Shown here: in pieces, positions 6,575 through 12,473 of the stretch | How the letters are laid out: each line of letters starts with the position of its first letter | Position numbering within the stretch: position 1 is the stretch's first letter | From: Microcaldota archaeon | GTDB taxonomy: Archaea; Micrarchaeota; Micrarchaeia; Anstonellales; Bilamarchaeaceae | NCBI GenBank assembly: GCA_030668565.1 | Contig: DAOVFD010000009.1 | Location: forward strand, 1 to 16,096 | DNA length: 16,096 nt | Reading direction: 5' to 3' | Program-made: the position numbers and the translations under genes | Notes under the pieces: generated by a model | What the model was told of the DNA's origin: nothing | What the model saw: only the letters and a program-made list of their open reading frames with translations | Database searches by the model: none

Positions 6575-7447
6575 CAGCCAGCTTATTATCAGTTCATCCA
6601 GGGGTTCATCGCTGCTTTCCGTAGCATCGATAAGCGCCATCCCATGGGCAGATGTTCCGTAGTATATCTTGAATTCCTTGTTATCCGAAGGTGACATGCT
6701 GTAAATCTGGCTTGCTGAATTGGATGAATAGCTGTCATCGGATGCTGCCGCAATATACAATTCATGCAGGTATCCTTCGGCATCTTCAGTAATGTCAAAA
6801 TCATGGTATGCGGTTCCCGGAGAAATCATGATTACCTTTGCAACATCATCATTTTCTTCTGCATAATCAAGCGCAACCGAACTTCCGATGCTTGCACCTA
6901 TGATATAGTACTTTTTTATCGAAGGCCTCAGCACGCCCAGCTTGTCCTTTATCTTCTCAAGGTCTTTTTTTGCTGCCCTGTAATCACCAGTCCGGAAATT
7001 CTGGTAGGTCCCTATGTTAGTGCTCTTTCCGTGGCCCCTCCAGTCAACTGCAACAACATCTGCAGTAGGAAGCGCTTCATGTATCGATGGAACAAGCTCG
7101 TCATAGCTTGACCTGTCAGAGCCTAACTGATGAAGCAGAATAACGGCAGTATCAGGCGCGGTTACGTCATGTTCCTCTTTCGAATAGTATAATGTGAAGT
7201 ATATGTCCCACTGGTCCGAAGTCGTGACCTTTACCTCTTTCTGCCTCAGTAGCTCGATTTCCGGGGTTTCCTCTTCGGTTTCCTCAGGAACTTCCTCTTC
7301 TGGGACCTCTTCACTCTCTTCGATTTCCTCTTCAGGTTCCTCTCCGACAGTTATGTTTATTACCTGTGGTTCCTTTTCCTCAGGTACTTCGGTCTGGACG
7401 CATCCAAGAAGAAGTATTGCCGCAAAAACAAGAATTATGACTTTCAT
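6566..7447 (-). CDS. Secreted lipoprotein of the alpha/beta hydrolase fold
   Basis: A 293-residue protein with a lipoprotein signal: Lys2, a hydrophobic core and a lipobox ILLLGC with C16 as the predicted modified cysteine. A very acidic, Glu/Pro-rich linker (about residues 20-63) would space the domain from the membrane. The rest is an alpha/beta hydrolase. It has an HQLG oxyanion-type motif at about 106-109, the nucleophile elbow GASIGSS with S186, the likely acid D237 or D238, and H268 in SAHGMALI. The catalytic triad therefore looks complete, and it probably acts on an ester or peptide outside the cell; the substrate is unknown. A TATA box centred 26 bases before the ATG implies a leaderless mRNA and is shared with the divergent gene at 7513. 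Confidence 0.85.
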   Translation of the reverse strand: MKVIILVFAAILLLGCVQTEVPEEKEPQVINITVGEEPEEEIEESEEVPEEEVPEETEEETPEIELLRQKEVKVTTSDQWDIYFTLYYSKEEHDVTAPDTAVILLHQLGSDRSSYDELVPSIHEALPTADVVAVDWRGHGKSTNIGTYQNFRTGDYRAAKKDLEKIKDKLGVLRPSIKKYYIIGASIGSSVALDYAEENDDVAKVIMISPGTAYHDFDITEDAEGYLHELYIAAASDDSYSSNSASQIYSMSPSDNKEFKIYYGTSAHGMALIDATESSDEPLDELIISWLKK

Positions 7448-7468
7448 GGGTTAAAATCCGTAGTTAAG

Positions 7469-7476
7469 TTTATAAA
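7469..7476. promoter_or_regulatory. Single palindromic TATA box serving two divergent genes
   Basis: TTTATAAA is its own reverse complement. To the left its centre is 26 bases from the ATG at 7447 (leaderless). To the right it predicts a start near 7498, giving a leader of about 15 bases that carries GGTGA at 7501-7505 before the ATG at 7513. No second TATA-like box is seen in the 65-base gap. Confidence 0.6.
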
Positions 7477-7512
7477 TTTTAACTGGATAGAAAATCCCAA
7501 GGTGACCCCCCA

Positions 7513-7887
7513 ATGTTATCTACCCTGCTGGCAAAATTCGCGGCGAAGAAAAAGCCCGAAGAAGAATTTATCAAAACCACTACTGTTGAAAAATCTGTTT
7601 CTTTTACTGAATTCATACATACCCCCGAAACAAAAAAATTCGTAGATGGCTGGTGTCATAAGAAAAACCCGGATAATCCCAAAAAACCATTGTTCAAGAA
7701 GAGAGGTATAACAGGTCTTCTCAGAGCGTTGTACAAGGACCCTACATACAGAACAGATAAAGCGATTCACAGGGAAGCAAACGAACTCCTGGAACTCCTG
7801 AGCGGAATGGACAAGCTTGAAGTTCTGCTTTCCGGTCTTAAGGCCGCACCCCACAGCATAATGAGGACCCTGAGGTTAAAAGGTTAA
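7513..7887 (+). CDS. Basic protein of unknown function
   Basis: A 124-residue soluble, Lys-rich, probably helical protein that I do not recognise. It has an N-terminal basic amphipathic stretch (LLAKFAAKKK), a central SFTEFIHTPETKKFVDGW segment, and a C-terminal helical region rich in Leu ending LRLKG. It has no membrane segment and no metal motif. The start is set by a Shine-Dalgarno GGTGA 7 bases upstream and by the shared TATA box. A zinc-ribbon gene follows after 4 bases, so the two are probably co-transcribed. Codon use is similar to the surrounding genes. Confidence 0.7.
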   Translation: MLSTLLAKFAAKKKPEEEFIKTTTVEKSVSFTEFIHTPETKKFVDGWCHKKNPDNPKKPLFKKRGITGLLRALYKDPTYRTDKAIHREANELLELLSGMDKLEVLLSGLKAAPHSIMRTLRLKG

Positions 7888-7891
7888 GCCC

Positions 7892-8035
7892 ATGCCTGAA
7901 GAGATAATGGAAAATGAAGGCGAAAAGGAGCTGATTAAGCAGGGTATCTGCCCGGTCTGCAAGGCAAAACTCAGGCACACCGAAGGATGTATTGAATGTA
8001 CCAATTGCGGATGGAGCCTCTGTCTTGAAGCATAG
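7892..8035 (+). CDS. Small zinc-ribbon protein (47 residues)
   Basis: A short ORF placed 4 bases after the preceding stop. It has an acidic helical start (MPEEIMENEGEKELIKQG) and then a compact zinc ribbon CPVC-x9-CIECTNCG-x3-C, with cysteines at 20, 23, 33, 36, 39 and 44. The EGCxxCxxCGxSxC spacing is very like the C-terminal zinc ribbon of class II (B12-dependent) ribonucleotide reductases, where these cysteines bind metal and help in thiol exchange; here it stands alone. Possible roles are a redox or adaptor protein, or a nucleic-acid-binding ribbon. Translation coupling to the upstream gene is likely. The gene is real on the strength of the cysteine pattern and tight spacing; the function is open. 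Confidence 0.7.
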   Translation: MPEEIMENEGEKELIKQGICPVCKAKLRHTEGCIECTNCGWSLCLEA

Positions 8036-8037
8036 TT

Positions 8038-8046
8038 TTTAATATA
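8038..8046 (+). promoter_or_regulatory. TATA-like box before the 51-residue basic gene
   Basis: TTTAATATA centred 26 bases before the ATG at 8068, the leaderless spacing. It begins 3 bases after the zinc-ribbon stop, and the T5 run at 8036-8040 may also help end the upstream transcript. Confidence 0.5.
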
Positions 8047-8067
8047 CTTGTCGTTTTATATGTTATT

Positions 8068-8221
8068 ATGAGGGTTACTAGAAAAGCCGAAGGACAGAAA
8101 TCAAAAAAAACCTGAAATATCATCCACTGAAGGGCTTGCTCCGAAACAGATATGGAAGTACAAGAAAACGGGGTTGATGCCTAAATACGAACCTCTCAAG
8201 CTTCGGAAGGAACGTGCATAA
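8068..8221 (+). pseudogene. Small basic protein gene broken by an A8 run
   Basis: From the ATG at 8068 the frame reads MRVTRKAEGQKSKKT and then meets TGA at 8113. If the A8 run at 8103-8110 had seven A's, it would continue as KKPEISSTEGLAPKQIWKY and end MPKYEPLKLRKERA at 8221, a 51-residue, strongly basic protein. The TATA box placement supports the ATG as a leaderless start. Basic composition and size resemble small ribosome- or nucleic-acid-associated archaeal proteins, but I cannot name a family. The break may be a sequencing or assembly error, a real mutation, or a site of polymerase slippage that makes both short and long forms. Confidence 0.5.
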
Positions 8222-8236
8222 TGTGGTGGGGCAGGA

Positions 8237-8262
8237 ATGATATCATGACGATGTTTAAAATA
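8237..8262 (+). promoter_or_regulatory. Promoter with an adjacent 10-base palindrome
   Basis: TTTAAAATA at 8254-8262 is the likely TATA box for the gene at 8295 and predicts a start near 8284. The perfect palindrome ATGATATCAT at 8237-8246 lies 7 bases upstream, a position where a regulator could bind next to TFB. Function is inferred from position only. Confidence 0.4.
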
Positions 8263-8294
8263 TGTTGCGTGTTGAATAATTGTGGTGTAAAAAA

Positions 8295-8615
8295 ATGAGG
8301 AGGAAGGAAAAACCAGTTATAGTAAGAGAGGATTTGGATGGCGCATTCAGGCAGATTGAATTCCTCAGTAGCAAGGGAAAAGGAAGCCAGGAAGCATGTG
8401 CGCGCTGTATAGAAGCGTGGCTTGACTTCAGCCTGTACAAGAGAAGTCCCGAAAATATAATGAAAGATATAAATTCGCTGAAGATTACCGGAAATGGTGG
8501 AAGCGAAGACAGGAAAAAGACACTGGCCGCAAGAAAAGAGCTTTTTGAAAAAACCCTCGGCGACAATCCCAAATATGAATTCTGTGGGGGAGAAGTCAGG
8601 AAAGCAGGGGCCTGA
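8295..8615 (+). CDS. Small helical protein of unknown function
   Basis: A 106-residue soluble protein with basic ends that I do not recognise. It starts MRRKEKPVIVREDLDGAF and appears mostly helical, with the pair CARC in the first half and a FCGG near the end. These cysteines are too few and too far apart for a convincing zinc site. An upstream TTG at 8280 could add five residues, but it lies before the predicted transcription start, and GGTG at 8284-8287 is well placed for the ATG at 8295. Its stop codon lies in a GTCAGG/CCTGAC inverted repeat (8595-8616). Confidence 0.6.
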   Translation: MRRKEKPVIVREDLDGAFRQIEFLSSKGKGSQEACARCIEAWLDFSLYKRSPENIMKDINSLKITGNGGSEDRKKTLAARKELFEKTLGDNPKYEFCGGEVRKAGA

Positions 8616-8616
8616 C
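8595..8616 (+). terminator. Possible stem-loop at the gene end
   Basis: GTCAGG and CCTGAC form a 6-bp stem with a 10-base loop, followed by TTT. It overlaps the stop codon of the preceding gene. It might be a terminator or an mRNA 3'-end structure; the T tract is too short to be confident. Confidence 0.3.
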
Positions 8617-8633
8617 TTTGGTAATTCTGAAGC

Positions 8634-8705
8634 CGGATTTTGTAGGATATCACACGTTCTCCTTCGGTGGGCTAGCTCCAGATGTGAATCCTAACAGGTT
8701 TTCCG
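8634..8705 (+). other. Candidate structured element in an intergenic region
   Basis: Two 22-23 base arms can form a long interrupted stem: CGGA with TCCG, TGT with ACA, AGGAT with ATCCT, and TCACA with TGTGA, about 17 pairs with two single-base bulges and one internal loop. The 28-base terminal loop holds CTTCGG and the palindrome GCTAGC. It is GC-richer than its surroundings, lies between two plus-strand genes and has no good ORF. It could be a small non-coding RNA, a 3'-UTR structure or a miniature repeat. The strand is unknown; plus is assumed. Confidence 0.4.
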
Positions 8706-8763
8706 CTTATTTTGTTTAATCATAACAATAAATACACCTTTATCTATTAACAACCACAAAATA

Positions 8764-8769
8764 TTTAAA
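8764..8769 (+). promoter_or_regulatory. TATA box for the Nudix-like gene
   Basis: TTTAAA within ATATTTAAATAAG predicts a start near 8792, giving a leader of about 14 bases with GGTG at 8796-8799 before the ATG at 8807. This supports the chosen start over the ATG at 8787, which is in another frame. Confidence 0.5.
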
Positions 8770-8806
8770 TAAGTTTGTTTCTAAATATGGATAACGGTGT
8801 TAAAAT

Positions 8807-9238
8807 ATGGATAATGCAAAAGACCAGAAAAACGTGCCGCTGAGCACTTACAGATACCTGATGACAGTGGCAAGAAGAAAGGGCATAGAGGATATCCGCA
8901 TTCGCCTTATCATTGCAAACAATGGAAAAGTGGCTCTTGTCAGGGGGCACGACACCGGGGGAATCCGCCTCCTCCCCCGGTGCGAAATCGGGGTGGAGGT
9001 TGACGGGGAGGATATAGGATATATTATCAGGAATGCTGTTGAAAAAACAGGCCTTGATTTTTCATGCGTAAGGAAATATTTAGGCAGCAGGGACTCGAGA
9101 TGCTTCTATTTCGAAGTGCGTGTTAAAAACAGGGAAAGGAGAAGAGATATCCTGTGGGCAGGGAAGTGCGATATCAGCAGGCTGAATCTTTCCGAAGAGG
9201 AAAAGAGGATTCTGAAGGGTTATTTCGACAGAGGATGA
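8807..9238 (+). CDS. Degenerate Nudix-like protein
   Basis: A 143-residue protein with the layout of a Nudix domain: strand VALVRGHD, a Gly/Pro loop GGIRLLPRCE, a helix, then YLGSRDSRCFYFEVRVKNR. In Nudix hydrolases the box is GX5EX7REUXEEXGU. Aligned here so that G82 and L83 end the box, R75 and E79 fit, but the positions of the first Gly, the first Glu, the Glu after Arg and the second of the Glu pair are I61, G67, N76 and K80. Most metal ligands are therefore lost and catalysis is doubtful; it may bind a nucleotide or have another role. Fold assignment rests on pattern only. It precedes the ribosomal cluster but has its own promoter and is followed by a T7 tract. Confidence 0.55.
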   Translation: MDNAKDQKNVPLSTYRYLMTVARRKGIEDIRIRLIIANNGKVALVRGHDTGGIRLLPRCEIGVEVDGEDIGYIIRNAVEKTGLDFSCVRKYLGSRDSRCFYFEVRVKNRERRRDILWAGKCDISRLNLSEEEKRILKGYFDRG

Positions 9239-9244
9239 ACATTC

Positions 9245-9251
9245 TTTTTTT
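9245..9251 (+). terminator. T7 tract after the Nudix-like gene
   Basis: Seven T's starting 6 bases past the stop codon, followed by more T-rich sequence (CCTTTCTCATCTT), are typical of an archaeal terminator. It merges with the TATA-like TTTAAA of the ribosomal cluster. Confidence 0.4.
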
Positions 9252-9254
9252 AAA
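9249..9254 (+). promoter_or_regulatory. TATA-like box of the ribosomal protein cluster
   Basis: TTTAAA predicts a start near 9278, which leaves about 85 bases of leader before uL3, far longer than other leaders in this window. No closer TATA-like box is seen between 9260 and 9340. Confidence 0.45.
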
Positions 9255-9275
9255 CCTTTCTCATCTTATCTCACT

Positions 9276-9356
9276 AAGCTTCTTGTAAAAGAGCGTCCCG
9301 GCGTAGGAGTAGGGCTGAAGCTTTACCCAGTTTACGGGCAACGTTGAAGAAGGTGA
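9276..9356 (+). promoter_or_regulatory. Structured 5' leader of the uL3-uL4 cluster
   Basis: AAGCTTC (9276-9282) is the exact reverse complement of GAAGCTT (9317-9323), a 7-bp stem. Within and after it, the CCC at 9297-9299, GGG at 9312-9314, CCC at 9326-9328 and GGG at 9336-9338 can pair in alternative ways, as can GTAAA with TTTAC. The Shine-Dalgarno AAGGTGA ends at 9356. The arrangement would suit control by a ribosomal protein binding its own mRNA, but no known archaeal leader motif is recognised. Confidence 0.4.
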
Positions 9357-9362
9357 ATATGC

Positions 9363-10301
9363 ATGGACATACGAAAACCCAGAAGGGGTTCAATGGCTCA
9401 CAGGCCGAGGAAAAGGGCCGGAAGCCAGAATGCGAATGTGCAGTGGCAGCCCGAGGAAGAAAAGAGAGTGCTTGGATTTGCAGGATACAAGGCAGGAATG
9501 ACCCACGTTACCCATGTTGACCAGACAGAATCACCCTCGAAAGGCCAGGAGATTGTCAGTGCGGTAACCGTGGTTGAGGTTCCGCCGATAGCGGTTTACG
9601 GAATAAGATGCTATGACAGAATCAACTCAATAGGGGACATACTTGCAGAAGACGAGAAGATGCTCAAGAAAGCAGGGATTAAAACAAAGAAGAAAAAGGA
9701 AATCAAGGAGGAGAAAGTCAGGGACGTAAGGCTTCTTGTTTATGCACAGCCTGAAAAAACAGGCTTCGGAAAGAAACATATCGAAAAAATGGAAATAGGA
9801 TGCGGGGGAAAGGATGCAAAGGAAAAGCTGGAGTACGCAAAATTACTCCTCGGAAAAGAACTGAAATTCTCGGATGTATTCAAGCCCGGGGAATTCATCG
9901 ATATTATCGCTGTTACAAAGGGAAAGGGGTGGCAGGGGCCGGCAAAGAGATTCGGAACAGCACTCCAGAGAAGAAAAGCAACAAATAAACGAAGACATGT
10001 TGGTTGTCTCGGAGCTTTCAAGCCCCCGTATGTCATGTATACTGCTCCGCAGGCAGGGCAGATGGGATATCACAAGAGAACCGAGCTGAACAAGGAGATA
10101 CTCAGGATAGGCGATAACGTGGATGAGATAAATCCCTCCAGCGGGTTCAACAGATACGGGTTTGTGAAGAATGATTATATGTTTGTAAGAGGTTCATTGC
10201 CCGGACCTGTGAAGAGGCTGCTGAAGCTGAGGCTTGCAGTGAGAAGGTCGGGAGCGGTGAAGGAGCCGCAGCTGATTTACGTTTCAAAGGAGACAGGGTG
10301 A
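9363..10301 (+). CDS. rpl3: Ribosomal protein uL3
   Basis: Large-subunit protein that binds 23S rRNA and reaches toward the peptidyl-transferase centre. The N-terminus (RKPRRGSMAHRPRKRA) and the central VTKGKGWQGPAKRFG and PPYVMYTAPQAGQMGYHKRT blocks are diagnostic of archaeal/eukaryotic uL3. At 312 residues it is slightly shorter than many archaeal homologues. The start is firm: an in-frame TGA lies at 9354-9356, and a Shine-Dalgarno AAGGTGA sits just upstream. It is first in the S10-type cluster, preceded by a long leader. Its stop codon forms part of the Shine-Dalgarno site for uL4, so translation of the two is likely coupled. Confidence 0.97.
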   Translation: MDIRKPRRGSMAHRPRKRAGSQNANVQWQPEEEKRVLGFAGYKAGMTHVTHVDQTESPSKGQEIVSAVTVVEVPPIAVYGIRCYDRINSIGDILAEDEKMLKKAGIKTKKKKEIKEEKVRDVRLLVYAQPEKTGFGKKHIEKMEIGCGGKDAKEKLEYAKLLLGKELKFSDVFKPGEFIDIIAVTKGKGWQGPAKRFGTALQRRKATNKRRHVGCLGAFKPPYVMYTAPQAGQMGYHKRTELNKEILRIGDNVDEINPSSGFNRYGFVKNDYMFVRGSLPGPVKRLLKLRLAVRRSGAVKEPQLIYVSKETG

Positions 10302-10306
10302 TTTGG

Positions 10307-11053
10307 ATGAAAGGTTCATTATACTCGCTTGAGGGAAAGGTTCTGAAAGAAATAGAACTTCCAGGGATTTTTGAGGAACCGCTGAGGTCCGACCTTGTAA
10401 AAAGGGCAGTGCTCAGTGATGAAAGCAAAAAACACCAGCCGAAAGGAAGCTACAAATACGCGGGCATGGAGACATCCGCGCGTTATAGAGGAAGAAAGGA
10501 GGACTACGGTACTACGAAGAACATGGGCATAGCGCACAGGCCGAGAGAGGTTCTTCCTGAAGGAAGGTACGGAAAGGTAAAGAGGAGCCCGAGTGCGGTA
10601 AAGGGAAGAAGGTCGCATCCACCAAAGCCCGAAAAGAGGATAGCAGAGGAAATAAACAGGAAGGAATACGAACGGGCATTGAAAAGTGCGATAGCATTCA
10701 CGGCTGACAGGAAAACTGTCTGCGAAAGGATGAACTGTGATTTTGGCGTGTCATTGCCTTTGGTTCTTGACAATTCATTTGAGAAATTAAGCAAAACGAA
10801 AGAGGTTCTTTCAGTGTTGAAGGCACTTAATCTTTTCCCACTGATTGAAAAGGCAAAGAAGAGAAAGGGTGCGAAATCAGCTTTGATAGTTGTATCCGAA
10901 GGAAACGTGCTCAAGGCAGCAAAGAATATTCCCGGAGTTGATGTTGTGACAGCAGAACAGCTTAGGGTAACGCACCTGGCACCGGGAGCACATCCCGGAA
11001 GGATGACGATATTCACCGAAAACGCCCTGGGCGTTCTTGGAGGGAAACAATGA
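10307..11053 (+). CDS. rpl4: Ribosomal protein uL4
   Basis: Large-subunit protein lining the exit tunnel. The basic internal loop is visible (about residues 38-105) with SYKYAGMETSARYRGRKEDYG and IAHRPREVLPEGR, followed by the Rossmann-like C-terminal fold with VVTAEQLRVTHLAPGAHPG, which is typical of archaeal uL4. Length is 248 residues. A GTG at 10298 overlapping the uL3 stop could be read as a start, but GGTGAT at 10297-10302 is an ideal Shine-Dalgarno site 4 bases before the ATG at 10307, which I chose. The stop overlaps the uL23 start (ATGA). In bacteria uL4 represses its own operon through the leader; whether that happens here is unknown. Confidence 0.96.
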   Translation: MKGSLYSLEGKVLKEIELPGIFEEPLRSDLVKRAVLSDESKKHQPKGSYKYAGMETSARYRGRKEDYGTTKNMGIAHRPREVLPEGRYGKVKRSPSAVKGRRSHPPKPEKRIAEEINRKEYERALKSAIAFTADRKTVCERMNCDFGVSLPLVLDNSFEKLSKTKEVLSVLKALNLFPLIEKAKKRKGAKSALIVVSEGNVLKAAKNIPGVDVVTAEQLRVTHLAPGAHPGRMTIFTENALGVLGGKQ

Positions 11054-11301
11054 TATTGATAGCTCCGATAAAGACCGAAAAGGTTATAGGAAAAATAGAA
11101 ATAGAAAATTCGTTGCGTTTCGAGGTTGCGTTCAAGGCAACTAAGAAGCAGATAAAGGACGAGGTGGAAAAGCTGTTCAGCGTGAAGGTTGTTTCTGTTA
11201 AAACACTCGTTACCCCGAAAGGGAGAAAGCATGCGATAGTTCGTTTTGCAAAGGAATTCAAGGCGGACGATGTCGCAACAAAGCTTAAGATGGTTGCATA
11301 A
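11050..11301 (+). CDS. rpl23: Ribosomal protein uL23
   Basis: Large-subunit protein at the tunnel exit that docks SRP and the Sec translocon. It is 83 residues and recognisable by the APIKTEKVIGKIE start, the KKQIKDEVEKLFSVKVVSVKT segment and KGRKHAIVRF near the end. It lacks the long bacterial loop, as usual in archaea. Its ATG overlaps the uL4 stop by four bases (ATGA), so translation is coupled. GGAGG lies 6 bases upstream. Confidence 0.96.
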   Translation: MILIAPIKTEKVIGKIEIENSLRFEVAFKATKKQIKDEVEKLFSVKVVSVKTLVTPKGRKHAIVRFAKEFKADDVATKLKMVA

Positions 11302-11311
11302 GGTGCTCTGA

Positions 11312-12064
11312 ATGGGAAAAAGACTCAAAACTCAAAAGAGGGGTGCTGGAAGGCCCAGATACAGGTCCCCGAAGAAAAGATACAAGGTGGACCTCAACTA
11401 CAGGGAATATGATGACATAGAAAAAACAGGAGTTCTTACTGTAAAGGTAACCGGATTCGTTGATGACCCTGCAAGGTCAGCGCTTCTTATGAAGGTGGAA
11501 TATGACAATGGTGAGAGGGGTTATCTCCTTGCACCTGAGGGAATAGCGGTCGGAGACGAACTTGACGTAGGAGTGCAGGGAAAACTCAGGCTCGGTTCTG
11601 TCCTTCCACTATACAGGATTCCGGACGGAACGTATGTATTCAATATAGAAAGGACCCCCGGAGACGGAGGAAAGATTGTAAGGGCAGCGGGTTCTTTTGC
11701 TTCAGTAGTGTCAAAGGATAAGACAGGAGTGATTATCAGGCTTCCCAGCAAGAAGGTTGTTTCCCTTTTAGGGGAGTGCAGGGCACAGCTCGGCATTGTA
11801 TGCGGAGGGGGAAGACTGGAAAAACCGCTTATAAAGGCGGGCAAGGCGCATTACAAGTACAAGGCACAGAACAAGCTCTGGCCTGTGGTGAGAGGAGTGC
11901 ATATGGCTGCATACTCACATCCGCACGGCGGTAAGCAGCACCACGTGGGAAAGCCGACTACTATTGCAAGAGGAGCTCCACCCGGTTCAAAGGTCGGTCA
12001 TATTGCGGCAAGGACAACGGGCAGGAAGAAGGGCAAGAGGACTGCACGGGCGGAGAAGAGGTGA
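11312..12064 (+). CDS. rpl2: Ribosomal protein uL2
   Basis: Essential large-subunit protein close to the peptidyl-transferase centre and needed for subunit joining. It has the KTQKRGAGRPRYRSP N-terminus, an OB-fold and SH3-like core, and a C-terminal GKPTTIARGAPPGSKVGHIA block, 250 residues in all. The functionally important loop around the conserved histidine reads RGVHMAAYSHPHGGKQHH; archaeal and eukaryotic homologues usually have MNPV(D/E)HPFGGG. The HPHGG histidine is kept, but the N, V and D/E positions are A, Y and S. GGTG at 11301-11304 serves as Shine-Dalgarno site. The stop codon lies in the Shine-Dalgarno region of uS19. Confidence 0.96.
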   Translation: MGKRLKTQKRGAGRPRYRSPKKRYKVDLNYREYDDIEKTGVLTVKVTGFVDDPARSALLMKVEYDNGERGYLLAPEGIAVGDELDVGVQGKLRLGSVLPLYRIPDGTYVFNIERTPGDGGKIVRAAGSFASVVSKDKTGVIIRLPSKKVVSLLGECRAQLGIVCGGGRLEKPLIKAGKAHYKYKAQNKLWPVVRGVHMAAYSHPHGGKQHHVGKPTTIARGAPPGSKVGHIAARTTGRKKGKRTARAEKR

Positions 12065-12069
12065 CATTG

Positions 12070-12468
12070 ATGGTTAGAAAAGATATGTGGAAGGGTTATG
12101 ATGAAAACACTATCTCAGAAGTGGGCATTGAGGACTTTCTGAAAAAAACGACTTCAAGGAACAGGAGGACGTTAAAAAGACTCAAGAAAAATCCACGTCT
12201 GAAAAAATTCATGGAAAAAGTAAGGAAGATAAAGGAGAAGGACCCGAAGAAAATCATAAGGACCCAGCTCAGGGACGCAGTAGTCCTTCCGGAGTGGGTC
12301 GGCCTGACATTCGGCGTTTACAACGGAAAGGAATACAAGAAAGTTGAGATAACGGTCAAGAAAGTTGGTGCAAGACTCGGTGACTTCGTTCACTCAACCG
12401 GAAGAGTGCTGCATTCAGGTCCCGGTGTCGGTGCTACAAGAGGTTCAAAATTCGTACCGCTGAAGTGA
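12070..12468 (+). CDS. rps19: Ribosomal protein uS19
   Basis: Small-subunit head protein that contacts uS13 and 16S rRNA near the A site. The core IIRTQLRDAVVLPEWVGLTF and the final VKKVGARLGDFVHSTGR and GVGATRGSKFVPLK are diagnostic. Length is 132 residues from the ATG at 12070. The upstream GTG at 12061, which overlaps the uL2 end, is rejected because GAGGTGA is better placed as a Shine-Dalgarno site for 12070. The N-terminal third (MWKGYDENTISEVGIEDF) follows the archaeal layout. The stop overlaps the Shine-Dalgarno site of uL22. Confidence 0.95.
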   Translation: MVRKDMWKGYDENTISEVGIEDFLKKTTSRNRRTLKRLKKNPRLKKFMEKVRKIKEKDPKKIIRTQLRDAVVLPEWVGLTFGVYNGKEYKKVEITVKKVGARLGDFVHSTGRVLHSGPGVGATRGSKFVPLK

Positions 12469-12473
12469 TGATT

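Noticed and set aside
8625..8710. tRNA gene in the gap before the Nudix-like gene
   Set aside because: The stem has one hairpin with bulges; there is no cloverleaf, no T-arm GGTTC pairing and no CCA-end geometry.
10298..10306. GTG start for uL4 overlapping the uL3 stop
   Set aside because: The same bases form an ideal GGTGAT Shine-Dalgarno site for the ATG at 10307.
10504..11328. A 274-codon open frame on the minus strand opposite uL4/uL23
   Set aside because: The opposite strand encodes two unmistakable ribosomal proteins. The minus-strand product is rich in Phe, Cys and Ser with no motif, as expected of a mirror frame.
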